In this document: positions 6,955 to 19,000 of the stretch, piece by piece
Layout: every line of letters starts with the position of its first letter
How positions within the stretch are numbered: position 1 is the first letter of the stretch
NCBI GenBank assembly: GCA_027030605.1
Contig: JALVEV010000254.1
Location: 1-22,053 of the forward strand
Reading direction: 5' to 3'
DNA: 22,053 nt
Source of the DNA: Campylobacteraceae bacterium
Lineage (GTDB): Bacteria > Campylobacterota > Campylobacteria > Campylobacterales > Sulfurovaceae
Translations under genes and position numbers: made by a program
The notes under the pieces: model-generated
The model's input: only the letters and a program-made list of their open reading frames with translations
Told to the model about the DNA's origin: nothing
The model's database searches: none

Positions 6955-6968
6955 ATATATATATATAT
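6955..6968. repeat. (AT)7 dinucleotide tract next to -10 boxes
   Basis: Seven AT units directly precede TATAAT at 6971-6976. The equivalent place in copy 1 has only the short TATATATA at 6664-6671. Length changes by slippage could move promoter elements apart. Confidence 0.65.
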
Positions 6969-6970
6969 AA

Positions 6971-6976
6971 TATAAT
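6971..6976 (+). promoter_or_regulatory. Candidate proximal -10 box for the giant autotransporter gene
   Basis: TATAAT is followed by ATAGTG, giving a transcript start near 6983 and a leader of about 58 nt. The neighbouring tract contains overlapping TATAAT-like frames, so the exact box is uncertain. Confidence 0.4.
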
Positions 6977-6990
6977 ATAGTGTTATGAAG

Positions 6991-7011
6991 TTATAATTTT
7001 TTTAATTATAA
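6991..7011 (+). promoter_or_regulatory. AT-only hairpin in the presumed 5' leader
   Basis: TTATAATT (6991-6998) and AATTATAA (7004-7011) are complementary around TTTTT. The hairpin lies 18 nt before the ribosome-binding site. With only A-U pairs it would be a weak RNA structure. Confidence 0.3.
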
Positions 7012-7028
7012 TTTTAATTAAAAAATTT

Positions 7029-7035
7029 AAGGAGA
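7029..7035 (+). promoter_or_regulatory. Strong ribosome-binding site fixing the autotransporter start
   Basis: AAGGAGA ends 5 nt before ATG 7041. It is the closest match to the anti-SD complement in the window and supports this start codon. Confidence 0.85.
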
Positions 7036-7040
7036 ATCTA

Positions 7041-10000
7041 ATGTCAAAAGTTGAAGAGGGGAATCTTTTTTTTAGACGTTTTGGAAGAACAGCTTTAGCA
7101 CTTTCTATGGTCACAACTAGTTTTATTTTAGCTGACCAAACAATAGCTGCTGATGCAAGTCAATTTGACTATCTAGAAAATGGTGAGACAAATACTACTA
7201 GAGGTGCGGGAGTTAATGGTGATGGTTCAGGTGCAAAGGTAACAGTTAACAGTGGAGTTGACCTAAATGGTACTATTCATGCAGGGGAAAATGTTGAAAA
7301 TCCAGCCCTTCCAGGAGGACAACCAACACACTCTTATGTGAGTGCGAATGACTCTATAGGTACAGCCATTGGTTTGGATGTAAATGATACCGTAACAGAT
7401 TTAGCCAACTTAGGTACAATAGATGCTGATGCTCGTACCTTAGATTCTTATACTACCGATGGTGGTACAGTAGGGCATCCTGACCAAAACAATACAACAC
7501 TGAAAGCGATTGGGGTAGATGTTGCAAACCCTGTAGACAGCATTGTAAACAGTGGTACTATCTCTGCCTCTGCTATACTGAACAACGACACGAACAACTC
7601 TAGTGCAGATGCAGTTGGTGTTAAGATTGGTGGAGCAGTTGGAAGTTTTGTCAATGAAAATGGTAGTTCCATTACTGCCATAGCTGAAACACACAGAGCA
7701 ATTTACGATGCAGATGGTAACTTTGTTCGAAATGAACTTGTCGCTAGAATAGGTGGTCGTACTGGTATTTCAGGTACAATCAACACAGCTGACTTGGGTC
7801 AAGATGCTCACTACACTTCAACCATACAAGAGGACACACATATAGGTAAAGACTCAAAACTTTTCCAAGATGATGATGCCAAGTACAATAGCAGATTAGT
7901 TAACGACCATGACTACGACAGAGCTGGAAACAATGCCATAGATACGGATGATATCTTAAATGCTTCTAACTACTTACGTACTGACTATGGTACAACAAAC
8001 AACTCACATATACACATTGAGAACTTTACAGCAGAAGACCACAAAGCTCCTGATGAACTTCTCAATACTATTTCAGCAGAGGGTGTAACGGTAGAGAGTG
8101 CAATAACTGGAGGTGTTACAAACCATGAGTATATCTCTTCTCTTAGAATAGATGCTGCACTTGGAGGTGATGATGCACTGCTTGTTACACCAAATGGTGG
8201 GTCGGTTATTGTCGATGCAGATGGAGATGGTGTTCCTGCTAATATTGACCAAGATGATACTAATGCCAGTATGGGTGCACCAACAGAAGCTGAACTAGAA
8301 GCTGATGCACTTGCCTCACTTCCTGACTTAACCAATGATGGTTCACTAGGAAATCAAGGTGGTGCTAGTTATCCTGCTTATGATGGAACGGGGATGGATT
8401 CTCCTAATCCACCTGTTTTTGATGATAATAATATCTCTTTGGACTATAATACCTCTTTAGTCGGTCCAGACAATAATGAAACTCAAATTAATGGACAACT
8501 TGTTGCATCAAACAACTATGGAGAGGTAGCAGGGAAAGAGGCAGAAGCCTCTTTTAACGCTGAAATAGATGCTCTCGGACCAGCACCTGACCCAGATGCC
8601 TTCACTGATGCAGATGCAGGTAACGCTGCAAAAGATGATTATATTACTGCCGTAAATAATGCAACAGCTGACAATAACTATTCAGCTGTAAAAGAGGACA
8701 TTGCAAAAGCGTATCTTAAGTCACCATCAGCAGGAGATGTTAACACTTCAACTGAGACTCCTACATTGGAGGCTCCTGCTGGTCTACCAAAAAGTGGTGA
8801 AGAGGTAGCTAGAATTGGTAACACTGTAAACAATTCAGCTATTCTTGGAGCTATTCATGGGGTTCTAGTAAAAGCCTCTACAGGAACCAACTTAAGTGAT
8901 GAAATTAATGCTACTACAGGAGAGCTTGTTGCTGGTCAAGGAGGAGATGGTAATCGAAGCATTAATGCAAATGTTACTTCTGCTTCATACTCAGCCTATT
9001 TAGGTGAGGGGGTAGATGAGAATGGAAATTCTCGTATTATCACCAGAGATACAAACAGTTCAAGTAAAGATTTTAACAGATTGACCAATGACCTTATTGG
9101 TGGATTTACAAATAATCTTACTGTTTCAGCAGGTTTAGGTGGTTCAGCATTTACTTTGACTACTGATGCTACAGCATTGGCAGCTCATGCAGACCATATT
9201 GATATTAACCAAACATCAACTACAGATGGCAATGGAACAAACTATGAAGATATTGTCTCTAACCCAACCTCTATAGTAGGTGTAGGAACCTTAGAAAACT
9301 CTGGTGTTGCTACAGCAATGACAGGTGGACTTGGTGGTTCAGGGCTTGAGATTCAAGCAACAGCTACAGGTGGTATGTCAACACCAGGTGCCATTACAGG
9401 TAAAGAGCTGGTTATCTCTCCAACATCTATTACCAATGTTCGTGAAATCATTAACTATGGTAATATACTTGGTGGTCTTGGTGGTTACGGTGTTAATGGT
9501 GAAGCTAAAGCTACAGGTGCAATTTTAGCAGGTGACATTAATGCTAGTAAAGGAACCCATCCTACACAACAGACAGGTGTTGTAGTAAGAACTCATGCCG
9601 ATGCAACAGCTGGTAACTTCTTTACAAGTGGTACAATTGTACAATCGCTAGGTATGGATGCTGTAAAAATGGGAACTACAGGTTCTTCTACATTAGCACT
9701 AACAGGGGGAACTACTGATGCTGATGTAGATATTTTCACTACTGCTAGAGGTGGTGTCCAAAAAGTTTATGGTAAAGATGGTAACAAAGCAGAGTTGACC
9801 GATGGTAGTTTCCTAAATGCAGGGCTTATTACTTCTGCATTGGCAATGCATGGTGTTAACATGGAGACCAGTGGTATCTCTACCATTGGTACTGCTGGTA
9901 AAATTACAGACAGTGACCTTAACGTAACCAATATGTCAACAGGTGGAACAGAGGGGTCATTTGGAAACATTGCTTGGGCAGGAAAAATTAATCCAGAGAC

Positions 10001-13000
10001 ACTTAAAAAAGAGGGAATTGCAGTACAAAGAGGTAGTATTAGTTCATCTTTAGCAATGGATGCCGTACACCTTACAGGTTCAGGATTAGCAACACTACTT
10101 CCATTAGCAGAGATGTCAAACAGTAAAGTAGAAGTAACTAACATTACCAAAGGTGGGGTTGGTGAACACTTCCTAAACTATGGTCTCATTACCTCCTCGT
10201 TAGCGATGAATGGTGTAAATCTTAGTGCAACGGGTAGTGCAGTGCTACTTGCACCTTCTATTGTTGCTGGTGAAACCAGTGTGGTTAATATTACTAGAAC
10301 AGGTACAGGTGGAGACTTTATCAACGGTGCAAGTGCCATTGAGACAGGTGCATTAAAAGAGGGAACAACGCTTGTACACAACCCACTCTATACTACAGCA
10401 GATGGTCAAAAAGAACTTATTAAGTCTCGTGATGGTTACTACACCGTAGCAGCTGAAATCAATGAGAACAATACCTCCGATACGAACAGTTCAGGGGCGC
10501 ATGCGAACATTGTCGAAGACCTTGGTGTTGATGCAAACCGTAGTGTTGACATTGGTACAGACATAGGAACAGTAGCCAATAGTAACAGTGAAGTAACAAG
10601 AAAGTACAATCAACTAGAAGAGCTTACGGTTCACGCTTATGACAAAGAGGCTATTGTTACACCAAGTCTCATTAGTGCCTCTTTAGCACTCGATGCCATT
10701 AACTTTACAGCACTTAATGCAGGTACAACAGCAGGTACAGGTGATATAAAAGCGAGTACCGATGAGCGAATTGACAGAGGTCTTGACGTAAATGATACAG
10801 GTGATGATTCAAACAAAGATGTCTACAACACAAGAGCTAAAGTAAAAGTATTGACAGCTGTTGACTCTAGTATTGGTGGTGACTTTGTGAACAATGGTTC
10901 AATCACCTCTTCATTGGCATTAAATGCTGTTAATGGTGCATCTACCAGTGGAAATATCTTCTCTATTGGCTCTATTGAGGCATCAGATGTAGACCAAGAG
11001 ACCTATACACGAGCTGGAGTACGAGGAAACTTCTACAACGAAGCTGTCTCTAGAGAAGTTGGTGCTGCAAAATTCTTTACTACACGAGAAGGAGATGAAG
11101 AGGTTGGAGCCTTTGCTTACAGTCGATTGACAACTCCTCCTGCTGTTATCTCATCTGCTTTAGCACTCAATGCCATTAACTTAGAGTCACATGCTGTTAA
11201 TGCTGTAACCATTGACTCTAAAGCTGCTGCTTATGTTGCAGACCCTGTTGGTTCAGGTGTTACTAACGATGAGCAGTCAAGAAATATTGACGACTTTAAA
11301 GCGGTTGCTGGAGCAACACGTTCAAATGTTAGAAACTCTATCACCTCTATAGCAGGGGTCGGAAAAGACTTCTCAAACTCAGGTACAATTAGTTCTGCTC
11401 TAGCACTGAATGCAGTTGATGGTCTTACCGATGGAACAAATGCAGTTTTAGGAACAATCAAAGGTACAAACTTTGAAAACTCTCTACTCTCTGTTGGTGG
11501 TATTCAAGGGGACTTTGACAACGATATTCAGTCACTTAAAATTGGTGCTCCTACTCCTATCTATAAAGATGTTTATACCATTGATGGAAGTAACAACCGT
11601 GTAGACCCTAAATATTACGATAATGAAGATGCAAAAGAGGGTGAACGTGTTAAGTCAAACGTTTTAGATAGAGTTGTTTATGACAGAATTCATCTTGCTC
11701 CTACCATTACTTCTTCGTTGGCACTTGATGCTGTAAATATGAATGCAGTTAACATAGCACATACTAACGCTGCAGATATTGGTGTTAGTGAAGTTGAAGT
11801 GGTTACTAATCATACAGGTTATGCAACGGCAGAGGAGAACAATGAAACACTTGTTGAACACTACCGTGATGGTGGTGCTGACCACCTTGTTTCGCCTGTT
11901 GATATTAACTCTAGCATTTTTGACAGTGATAGAATCATTAAAGTTACTTCAGAAAATGTAAGTTCTGTCTCAGAGGTAAGAGCAGGTATTGGTGGTAAGT
12001 TTACTAACCGTGGACTCATCTCAACCTCTTTAGCACTCAATGGTGTAACAGCACTTGCACTCAATACCCTTTCAGATAGTACAGGTAAAATTGAAGGTGG
12101 TAATGTTAAACACAGTACGTTAGTTGTTGCAGGTATAGGGAACAATGTTGATGCCAATGATAGTTCAGGTTTTCTTAATGCTGCTGACACTTATGACACA
12201 GGTGCTGTGCAGATTGGACAGAGTCAAGTACTTGCACACAACAATGGTAAAGCACATGCACTTGTAGATATAGATGCTAATGATGCACACTTTGATGGAA
12301 ATGAAACCCATGTAAGAGATGCTAACTTAACCCTTGCTAACTCTGAAGATGTTGTGTTCTGGAACAAAGATGCTGCACCTATTCCAGGTACAATGACGGC
12401 TGCCTTAGCACTTGATGTTGTTAATGTTTCAGCAAGTAACCTTATGAGTTCGCGTACAGGAGCTATTAAAGCTGTAACGGGTGATGTCAATGTAACGACT
12501 ATCTCGGAAGCTACAGGAACCGATGAGATTGTTGCTGTTGTTGGTCACCATGTTGAGGGTTCTGCTAGAGCGACTGTAACTTCTGGAAGTACGGTTATAG
12601 CAGGAATTAACGGTGGATTTACGAACCAAGGAATCATGACCTCTTCTTTAGCGTTAAATGTTCTTCAAGCATCGGTTGTTGCAAGTAATGGACTCTTAAC
12701 CTCAGATGTAGAGGGTTCATCAGTAGAACACAATACACTTACTGTTGCAGGTGTTCAAAATGGTGACTTTAAAAATGAGATGTTATCTTTTGACACTGAT
12801 AGTGGACAAGTCATTACTCAACTCGAAGGCGATACTGAAACCCCAACGGTTGTCTTCTCTAAACTTCCAAATTTACCTCCAGTTATGTCATCTGCCTTAG
12901 CACTTGATGTTGTTGATGCAAAGGTTCTTGCCGCAACCAATACCATGGGAGGAACCATTGAAGCTTCAGAAGGTGTTAAATATGATGGTAACAGAGATAA

Positions 13001-16000
13001 CGACTGGAAACTAGAGACCATCTTTAACGCTGCTCGTTCAGTTAGTTCTGATGCAAATAGCTCAACTAAAACCATTGCAGGAATAGAAGGAAACTTCTAC
13101 AACACAGGTGTTATTAGTGCGAAATTAGCACTTAATGGAATTGATGCTCCAATTACCGTTGCTACCAATACCTTTAGCTCTACTGTTAAAGGTTCTAATG
13201 CTTCTGCTACTTCTTACACCGTAGCAGGTATTCAAGGTGACTTTACCAATGATGTAGCAACCCTAGATACAGGAGCTGCACATGTTATCCAAAGAGATGT
13301 CATTAACCCTAATGGTGAGAACTTAGATAGAAACATTACAGTTTCAAAAAATGACAATGCTCTTTATGTCATGGGTAACGATACTAGACCAGCAGGAGAA
13401 CGACTAGAGAGTAATGTAGCGTTTACCAATATTGCTGACAAACTACATGAAGATGAGAACAACTATGCGTTTGGTCTAGGAAAAGATGGTACTGTAGATG
13501 ATGGTGTCGTTTATGACCAGTTCCCTACGGAAGCAACACTTATGAACAATGCGTTAGCACTTGATGTGGTAAATACCAGTGTCTTAGCTGGAACACATAC
13601 AGTAAAGCTTTCAGCTATTGAAGATGAAGTAAAAGTTGTTCGTATGAACAATACAAGCGATGGAACACCAGACAATGAAGGTATCCGTTCAATAGCTGAC
13701 AAAGAGATGGTGGTTGATGTAACCTCTGATACGGTCTCTAACTTTACAGCTATTGCGGGTATAGGTGGTAAATTTACCAACCGTTCACCAGCAGGTATGA
13801 CAGCTGCCTTGTCGCTTAATATTATAGACAGTTGGGCAAATGGTACTACAACAACCTCAGGAGCTACGGTTCATGGTGGTCATACGGACATCAATTCACT
13901 GGTTATTGCAGGTATTGGTAACGGAGAGGACAATGAGAGTAGAGGTATAGAAAACCGTGCAGACTCATACAACACAACCGTACATGTAAATAACCACTCA
14001 ATGGTAGCAACAGGAGACATCGACCCAGTCGATGGAAACAGATTCCATACTGCCGATGCAAATGAAGCGATTATTGCTGATGCAAATGAGAGTCAAACTA
14101 AACTAGCACTTATGGAGAGTCCAGAAGTTGTCTATTGGGACAATAAGATTATCTCAGGAAACTTGGCAACAAGCTTAGCACTAGATGTCTTTAAGCTCAA
14201 TGCGGTTAACACAGCTACTCTTGGTGTAACTGAAGCGTATGCTGTTACCAATGAGGTGAATGTTTCAGGAGAAATGCAACAAGTTGCAGGATTCCATGTA
14301 ACAGGAAGTTCAGTTGGTGCTAAAGTGACTGAAAATGCTACCGTCATTGCAGGGGTTAGAGGTGGTTTCCTTAACCAAGGTATCATCACCACAGCACTTG
14401 CAGGAAATGTACTAGATGCCTCTTCTGTTGTAGGTGCTTATCCTGTACCTGGAACCAAGGGTGAAACTACTGCTGATGTCATTGGTTCGGACTTAACAAC
14501 CAATACAACAACTATTGTTGGAGTACAAGATGGAGGCTTCACCAATGAAATTGTATCGCTAGACACGAAAGGGTCTGAAGTTGTTACCGCACTTAATGAA
14601 GATGGAACACAGAGACCAGAAGTTATTTTTAACAGAGTAAGAACAGAGGCTCCAGCTGCTGCTTTCCTTGGAACAAACTTAGCTTTAGATGTTGTAAAAC
14701 TGGATGTTGCCTCTACCAATACGGTTAAAGCTAAAGCTTCAGCTTCAGAGTATGTACTTAGTTCAGCTTCTACAGGAGATGCACTTGCCGATGCTAAAAC
14801 AGGTATGTCAAATGTATCTGCTTCAACCACCTCTATTGGTGGTATAGATGGAAACTTCTATAACTCAGGTATGATTACCTCTACCTTAGCACTCAATGCC
14901 ATTACGTCAAAATCACTCTCTACCAATACACTTACGAGTGATGCAATCATTGGTTCTAATTATGAAGCTAAGGGTCTGTCGTATGCAAGAATTAATGGTG
15001 ACTTTGTTAATGATGCAAGACTTTATGACGACGATACCTCACCAACGGTAAACTACTACCCTGTTTCAGATACTAACGATACAGATTCACATGTAGCACG
15101 TTCGGTAACCTACAACCAAGATGTTGTTCAAGGTCTTATTGGAACCATTACTTCAGCAGGAGCACCTCTTGCTCTTATTGCGACTGGTACACAAGCAGTT
15201 ACTGTAAATGACATGGGTGTTAAAGAGGTTAAAGTAGTTGATGTAAGTAGTGATGCGTTAGCATTTGATGCAGACTTAAACCATACAGCAGTAACTGAAC
15301 GTCTTAGCTCAAACATTAAAGCAAGTAACCAAGCACACTCTGGGGTAGGAGGAATCTTCCTCAATGCAGGTCTTATGACAACAGCTGCTACGGCATCTCC
15401 TGCACTGATTCATCTTGACTCACTCGATATTACAGGTTCATCGGTAACGGCTAAAGCTATTGCAGGTGGTACACTTGAGGCAAATAACACTGTTCTCAAT
15501 GGTACAAACCTTGCAAACACTTCAGGTAAAACATTTGCCGACCTTAGAGCAATCAATGCTTATACAACTATTTTACCAGCAGGTATTGATATTAAAGCAC
15601 TTAATATTACTGTCGAAGGTGAAGATAGAGATACAGATGTAATTGGTTTCCTAAACGACAAAAGAGACTTTAACACAGTTTTAGAGTCAGATGCTGACCA
15701 TGACCCATTAAAAGTAGCCGTAGGAACAATAGCTTCTGCTACACTCCCTGTACCAATTAGTATGTTAGCAACAGGTGGTGCAACAACAGACTTAACCTCT
15801 ATTGCTGCAGCTGATGGTAGACTCTATACTACTGATGCAGACAAAGACCAACCTTACGGAACAGCAACCTTTAACCATGTTGAAAATGTAAACTCAGTAA
15901 TCAAAGGTGACTTTGTTAACTTAGGAACAATCGCTACAGGAACCTCTCCTATTGCATCAATCAATATGTTAGCAACCAATAATGGTGCATCAAACGATGT

Positions 16001-19000
16001 ACATAGTATTGATGGAAACAAAACAAATGGTGGATTGTTACTTTCAAATACAGAGAGTCATGTTAACTCGTATATCGATGGAGACTTTATTAACACAGGA
16101 ACAATTATCTCTCCTGTGGCAGTATTGGGTATTAACATGGAAGCTGCAGGTGGAAAAAGTGAGATTAAAGGTTCACTAGATAGTAAAGAGCTAACCGAGT
16201 ATGCAGGTGCAAATGGAAAAGTAGTTGCAAGTAACCTACAGACAACACACTCTGGAGCAAAACACTTCTTCAACTCAGGTGAAATCACTCATGTTCTAGG
16301 AACAGGCATTAGCTTAACCGCAACAGGTAAAGCAGACAGTACAGCGTTTACCTTTAGCGATACAAACCTAACTCAAGCAAAAAATGCGGTCATCTCTAAT
16401 CAGGTTATTTCAGATGCTTCACTCTTATCGTTTACCAACTCTGGCTTAATCTCTGCTAACCTAGGTGCATTAAACTTAAGTGCTGAAGGTGAAGGTAAAA
16501 GAGCTACCGATAAAGATGATGTAAACTTAGCCTCTTATGAGAATACATTAGCAAGAGTAAACGCAAGTGTAGGAGATATTAGAAACTTAGGATACACACG
16601 TCAACAAGCTATGTGGGAAGTACATAAAAACTTCAACACAGACAACAACGATACAACTGATGACCAACTTCATGCAACAGAAGAGAGAGTTACAAGAAAT
16701 GGTGGTGAGTATGACTTAACTACAGGTGAACTAACAGCAACAGAGGGTACTTTTAGTACTGAAGATGAGCTAAATCGTTTAGCCTTTGGTGTACTTGATG
16801 CAGACCAAAATACTTCAGCACCTATCTTAGAGCAACATCAAGGTGTTATGACGTCACTTACAACACATGTAATCGGAGTTAAAGCTGTAGCTACAGGTGA
16901 TGAAAATGCAACAGTTGTAACAGCAACAACAGGACATATTATCAATGGTGGTAAAATTACTGCTACTGCAGGAATTGGTATAGACATTTCTGCTGATGGT
17001 GATGCTGGTACAGGACACAATAAAGGTGCTAAAGCTATTGCAACTACAGGAGTTATTGCAAACTTAGTAACACATGATACCTTTGCCGTTAATGACAACA
17101 GTGTATTTAGAAATGGCTCAGCTAAGCCTACTAAAGGTGAGAAGATACATACTGTTTTAACCTCTGAAATTTCAGGTACTGTTGCAGGTATTAAGATAGA
17201 TGCAGTAGATGCAGGAGATAAAGATGTCTCTATTGCTACAGTTGAGCAAATTGTTAACTACCGTCAAGTACTTAATCATGGTGACCTAGTCATTGACTCT
17301 TCTGGTGTAGATGGTGATGCAGAAGAAACTGCTGATGGTAAAGTAAAAGCCAATGGTGGAGAAACTACTACGGTTACAAATCGTCTTGCTAACTATGGTG
17401 TAAAGCGAATCACTACTGACAATGTTTATAACTCAGTTATTTCTGGTACAGGTGCTGGTTCATCTATTATTGTAGGTGAAAATGCTCATGTTAAAGATGG
17501 AATTCTTAACTACGGTGAACTTATAGGTAAAGTTGAAATTGGTGATGCAGACCTACACCTTTATGGTTTGGTTCAAAATGCTGATAAAAATGAGACCTTT
17601 GGTGCAAGACCAGAGACAGATGAGATGGGGCTTACAGACAACTACTTTGCTCAGAATGATGATATTAATGAAACATCAGCATATGTTGATGCTGAAGACC
17701 ATATACAAGTAGCAGGTATGATTACAACGGATACTCCTGCAAAAGTAACTGATGCAATTATTGGTTCATCTATTAGTTTCCATAACTCACATATTTTGAA
17801 CACGCCAGATGCAACTTACAATGCTGACCGTATTATTATCCCTAAAGGTTCTATTGTAAATATTGATGAAAATACAGAGTTTATTACTGAGGCAAGAAAT
17901 CCATTTGATGTCAATCTTTCTGAAGGTACACATAATATGTTTACCAACAGTGGTTACTTAAATGTTAGAGCTGGTAAACAGGTTAAAGTGACAGGTAACT
18001 ATGAACAAGCAGGTGGATTCTTTGTAACCAATGTAAAACTAGGTTCTATCACAGCTGGTAAAGATGACCATACTTATGATGCTAATGACTATGGTCAACT
18101 CGAAGTAACTGGAAATGCTGACTTAACGGGTGGAATCCTAGTTATGATGGATGACCTAGAGCGAGATTTAGATGCAGAGACACAAGCTGCTGGACATGAG
18201 ACAAGACTCAAAGATGTTGTTATTGCAGGTAGCTTAAGTAGTGGAAGTAATAAAAATATTACAGGTGCAGGTGGTCAAGGTGATATTGGGCTTGAGAGTA
18301 CTTTAACAGGAATTACCGTTCAAGATAACTCAAGAGTATTTGACTTTGAGCCAGTAACTGGTACAAAAACTACCGATGTGTCGCTTAGAATTAAACCTCA
18401 AGATCCAAATGCAGCTCCAATTAGTATTGATACAACTAACGTTGCTATCTCTGCTATTAAATCTACAGCTAGAGTGATTGCTTCTCGTATTGATAGTAGA
18501 CCTCTTATAGGAGGCACAACAGAGCGTCCAACTGTAAGATTTACAGCTACTCAGACGGCACCAGAAGTTACGCCAGTTGAACAAGAAACTGTTGCACGTC
18601 CTCAAGTAGATACGGCTACTCCAACAGGTAGTAGTATAGAGTCAAGAACAACTGTCTTGAGTCAAGCTACAGAAGAATCTGTACACCAAGACCTTGTATT
18701 AGGTACAGGTGCAGAGATTACACCATCGTTAACTGATTATGAGATTGCTAAAATTACAGACTTAAATCAAACTGAAAAATTAAATATGTGGGGTAAAATC
18801 TACTACAGCTATGGTGTACAAGATGGACAGACAGCTTCACAAACAGTTAGTGGGCAGACTAAATCTATAGAGCAATCAGGTTATACCTCTAATGCTTATG
18901 GTTTAGTTGCTGGTGCAGACAAAAAATATGATGACTGGTTTATTGGTACTGCTGTTGCAGTAGGAAAAAGTAAAGCATCTTCAAGCTCAGGTGCTTCTAC

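Larger units (their letters stand above)
6780..6978 (+). repeat. Duplicated control segment, copy 2
   Basis: This is the second copy, offset by about 274-290 bp from the first. Compared with copy 1 it has small insertions around AGCC (near 6840-6860) and a longer alternating AT tract at its 3' end, directly before the likely promoter of the autotransporter gene. The GTGTG...CACAC dyad that brackets the TATAAT in copy 1 (6531-6535/6545-6549) is lost here. Confidence 0.85.
9631..16990 (+). repeat. Region of about 28 degenerate core motifs in the autotransporter passenger
   Basis: The motif [GP]-x-[IM]-[ST]-[ST]-x-L-A-[LM]-[ND]-[AGV]-[VI] recurs, for example TIVQSLGMDAV, LITSALAMHGV, ITSSLALNAV, MTAALALDVV and MITSTLALNAI. 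Copies become more divergent toward the C-terminus (TIASATLPVPISML, IISPVAVLGINM, ITATAGIGIDI). Spacing is 200-480 bp. Repeats are clear in protein but have drifted in DNA. Confidence 0.85.

Noticed and set aside
6459..7040. CRISPR array or mobile-element ends in the AT-rich repeats
   Set aside because: There are only two long imperfect direct copies, no regular short repeat-spacer pattern, no transposase, and no flanking inverted repeats or target duplications.
7041..7160. Twin-arginine export signal in the autotransporter (FFRRFGR)
   Set aside because: The pair RR is not followed by the x-F-L-K pattern, and autotransporter passengers cross the inner membrane unfolded through Sec. It is better read as a basic n-region.
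9767..10150. Long open frames antisense to the autotransporter gene (for example here, and at 7985-8335, 11861-12190 and 14438-14830, minus strand)
   Set aside because: They lie wholly inside a strongly supported gene, have low-complexity Ser/Val/Pro/Ala translations that mirror its codon bias, and share no ribosome-binding sites or family features.
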